From: Candidatus Pelagibacter sp.
Lineage (GTDB): Bacteria > Pseudomonadota > Alphaproteobacteria > Pelagibacterales > Pelagibacteraceae
Assembly: GCA_028097945.1 (NCBI GenBank)
Contig: JAOHFJ010000016.1
Span: 1-16,275, forward strand
Direction: 5' to 3'
DNA length: 16,275 nt
A program made the translations under genes and the position numbers. Below the pieces are notes generated by a model. That model did no database searches and was not told where the DNA came from. It saw only the letters and a program-made list of their open reading frames with translations. This document shows positions 15,876 to 16,275 of this stretch, one piece after another. The first letter of the stretch is position 1. Each line of letters opens with the position of its first letter.

Positions 15876-16275
15876 TTATCTCCTTTAAAAATTTTGCCAA
15901 GTTATCCGTTTTATAATTTATAAAACCCTCATCAGAGTATTTTGCTGCCCAAGGTTCGTCATTTTTAATCCAAACTGTTTTCATTCCTAATTCATGAGCT
16001 GGTTTTAAATTTCTTGCTATATCTTCAAAGAATATACAGTATTGTGGCTCAATTTTGTAATTTTCTACTAATTTTTTATAAGGTTCTTTGGAAGGTTTTG
16101 GAATAAATTCACAATCTCGAATGTCAAAAATTCCATCAAAAAGCCTATCGATTCCAATTCTTTTTGTAACATTTAAAGCATGAGCTCTTGATCCATTAGT
16201 AAAAATTATTTTCTTTCCATTCAACTTCTTTATTTCTTCCTCTAAAAACTTATTTTTATCTAAAAAACTAAGATC
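15862..16275 (-). CDS. HAD hydrolase, pyrimidine 5'-nucleotidase-like (5' end outside window)
   Basis: The frame is open to the window edge, so the start lies beyond 16275; 137 C-terminal residues are visible. The TTG at 16222-16224 is internal, because 17 further in-frame codons precede it. Visible HAD motifs are motif [10 protein letters not shown] (Thr), motif III lysine in [11 protein letters not shown], and motif [10 protein letters not shown] (Asp). The nucleophile motif DxDxT is in the missing N-terminus. The subfamily features ([27 protein letters not shown]) match the bacterial pyrimidine 5'-nucleotidase group, which dephosphorylates nucleoside monophosphates and is often encoded beside dapD in alphaproteobacteria. 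Its last 14 bases overlap dapD, so the pair is co-transcribed. The exact substrate is inferred from family and neighbourhood. Confidence 0.82.
   Translation of the reverse strand, partial: DLSFLDKNKFLEEEIKKLNGKKIIFTNGSRAHALNVTKRIGIDRLFDGIFDIRDCEFIPKPSKEPYKKLVENYKIEPQYCIFFEDIARNLKPAHELGMKTVWIKNDEPWAAKYSDEGFINYKTDNLAKFLKEINELR
15880..15884 (-). promoter_or_regulatory. Ribosome-binding site of dapD
   Basis: AGGAG, read on the - strand and within AAAGGAGAT, lies 4 bases before the dapD ATG at 15875. It is inside the HAD coding sequence and is the strongest Shine-Dalgarno I see in the window. It fixes the dapD start and suggests high translation. Confidence 0.7.

Noticed and set aside
16222..16224. 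TTG as the true start of the HAD gene
   Set aside because: The frame continues open to the window edge and the protein would lack the HAD nucleophile motif, so the gene is simply cut by the window.
1..16275. CRISPR array, tRNA, rRNA, transposon, integrase or attachment site
   Set aside because: I scanned for direct or inverted repeats, tRNA-like arms and mobile-element protein motifs and saw none; coding density leaves almost no room for them.

Overview
The window looks like a stretch of core chromosome from a streamlined, AT-rich alphaproteobacterium, most probably SAR11 (Pelagibacterales) or a close relative. The reasons are the very low G+C visible by eye, Lys/Asn/Ile-rich proteins, gene spacings of 0-40 bases with many start/stop overlaps, a class I lysyl-tRNA synthetase, and gene neighbourhoods typical of alphaproteobacteria: J-domain protein/cobS/cobT beside bolA, aroK-aroB, def-fmt-truA, and dapD-dapE with a pyrimidine 5'-nucleotidase-like HAD gene. 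I see no tRNA, rRNA, CRISPR array, insertion sequence, phage gene or long repeat. No gap between genes exceeds 75 bases.

Layout. (1) Bases 1-3347, + strand: the 3' part of lysK (class I LysRS), pyrD, rpmB (with a promoter that overlaps the pyrD stop) and a YhhQ-type queuosine-precursor transporter. (2) Bases 3344-6634, - strand: a J-domain protein, cobS and cobT, tightly coupled. They diverge from bolA (+, 6665-6922) across a 30-base gap. (3) Bases 6906-8514, - strand: aroK then aroB, two shikimate-pathway steps. (4) Bases 8587-12696, + strand: an unlisted 59-residue membrane protein, an unrecognised exported 578-residue protein, def, fmt and truA. (5) Bases 12693-16275, - strand: a HAD hydrolase (5' end outside the window), dapD, dapE, a SET-domain protein methyltransferase and a family 2 glycosyltransferase. 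These are linked by overlaps and probably form one transcript.

Most genes are housekeeping: tRNA charging and modification, formyl-Met start and deformylation, pyrimidine, aromatic and lysine/diaminopimelate synthesis. The parts most worth a second look are the CobS/CobT AAA+-VWA pair with a dedicated J-protein and BolA but no cobalamin gene in view; the SET-domain methyltransferase translationally coupled to dapE; and the small membrane protein/exported protein pair before def. I do not see a clearly new system. The cobS-cobT-J-protein-BolA module is the best candidate for an under-described one.
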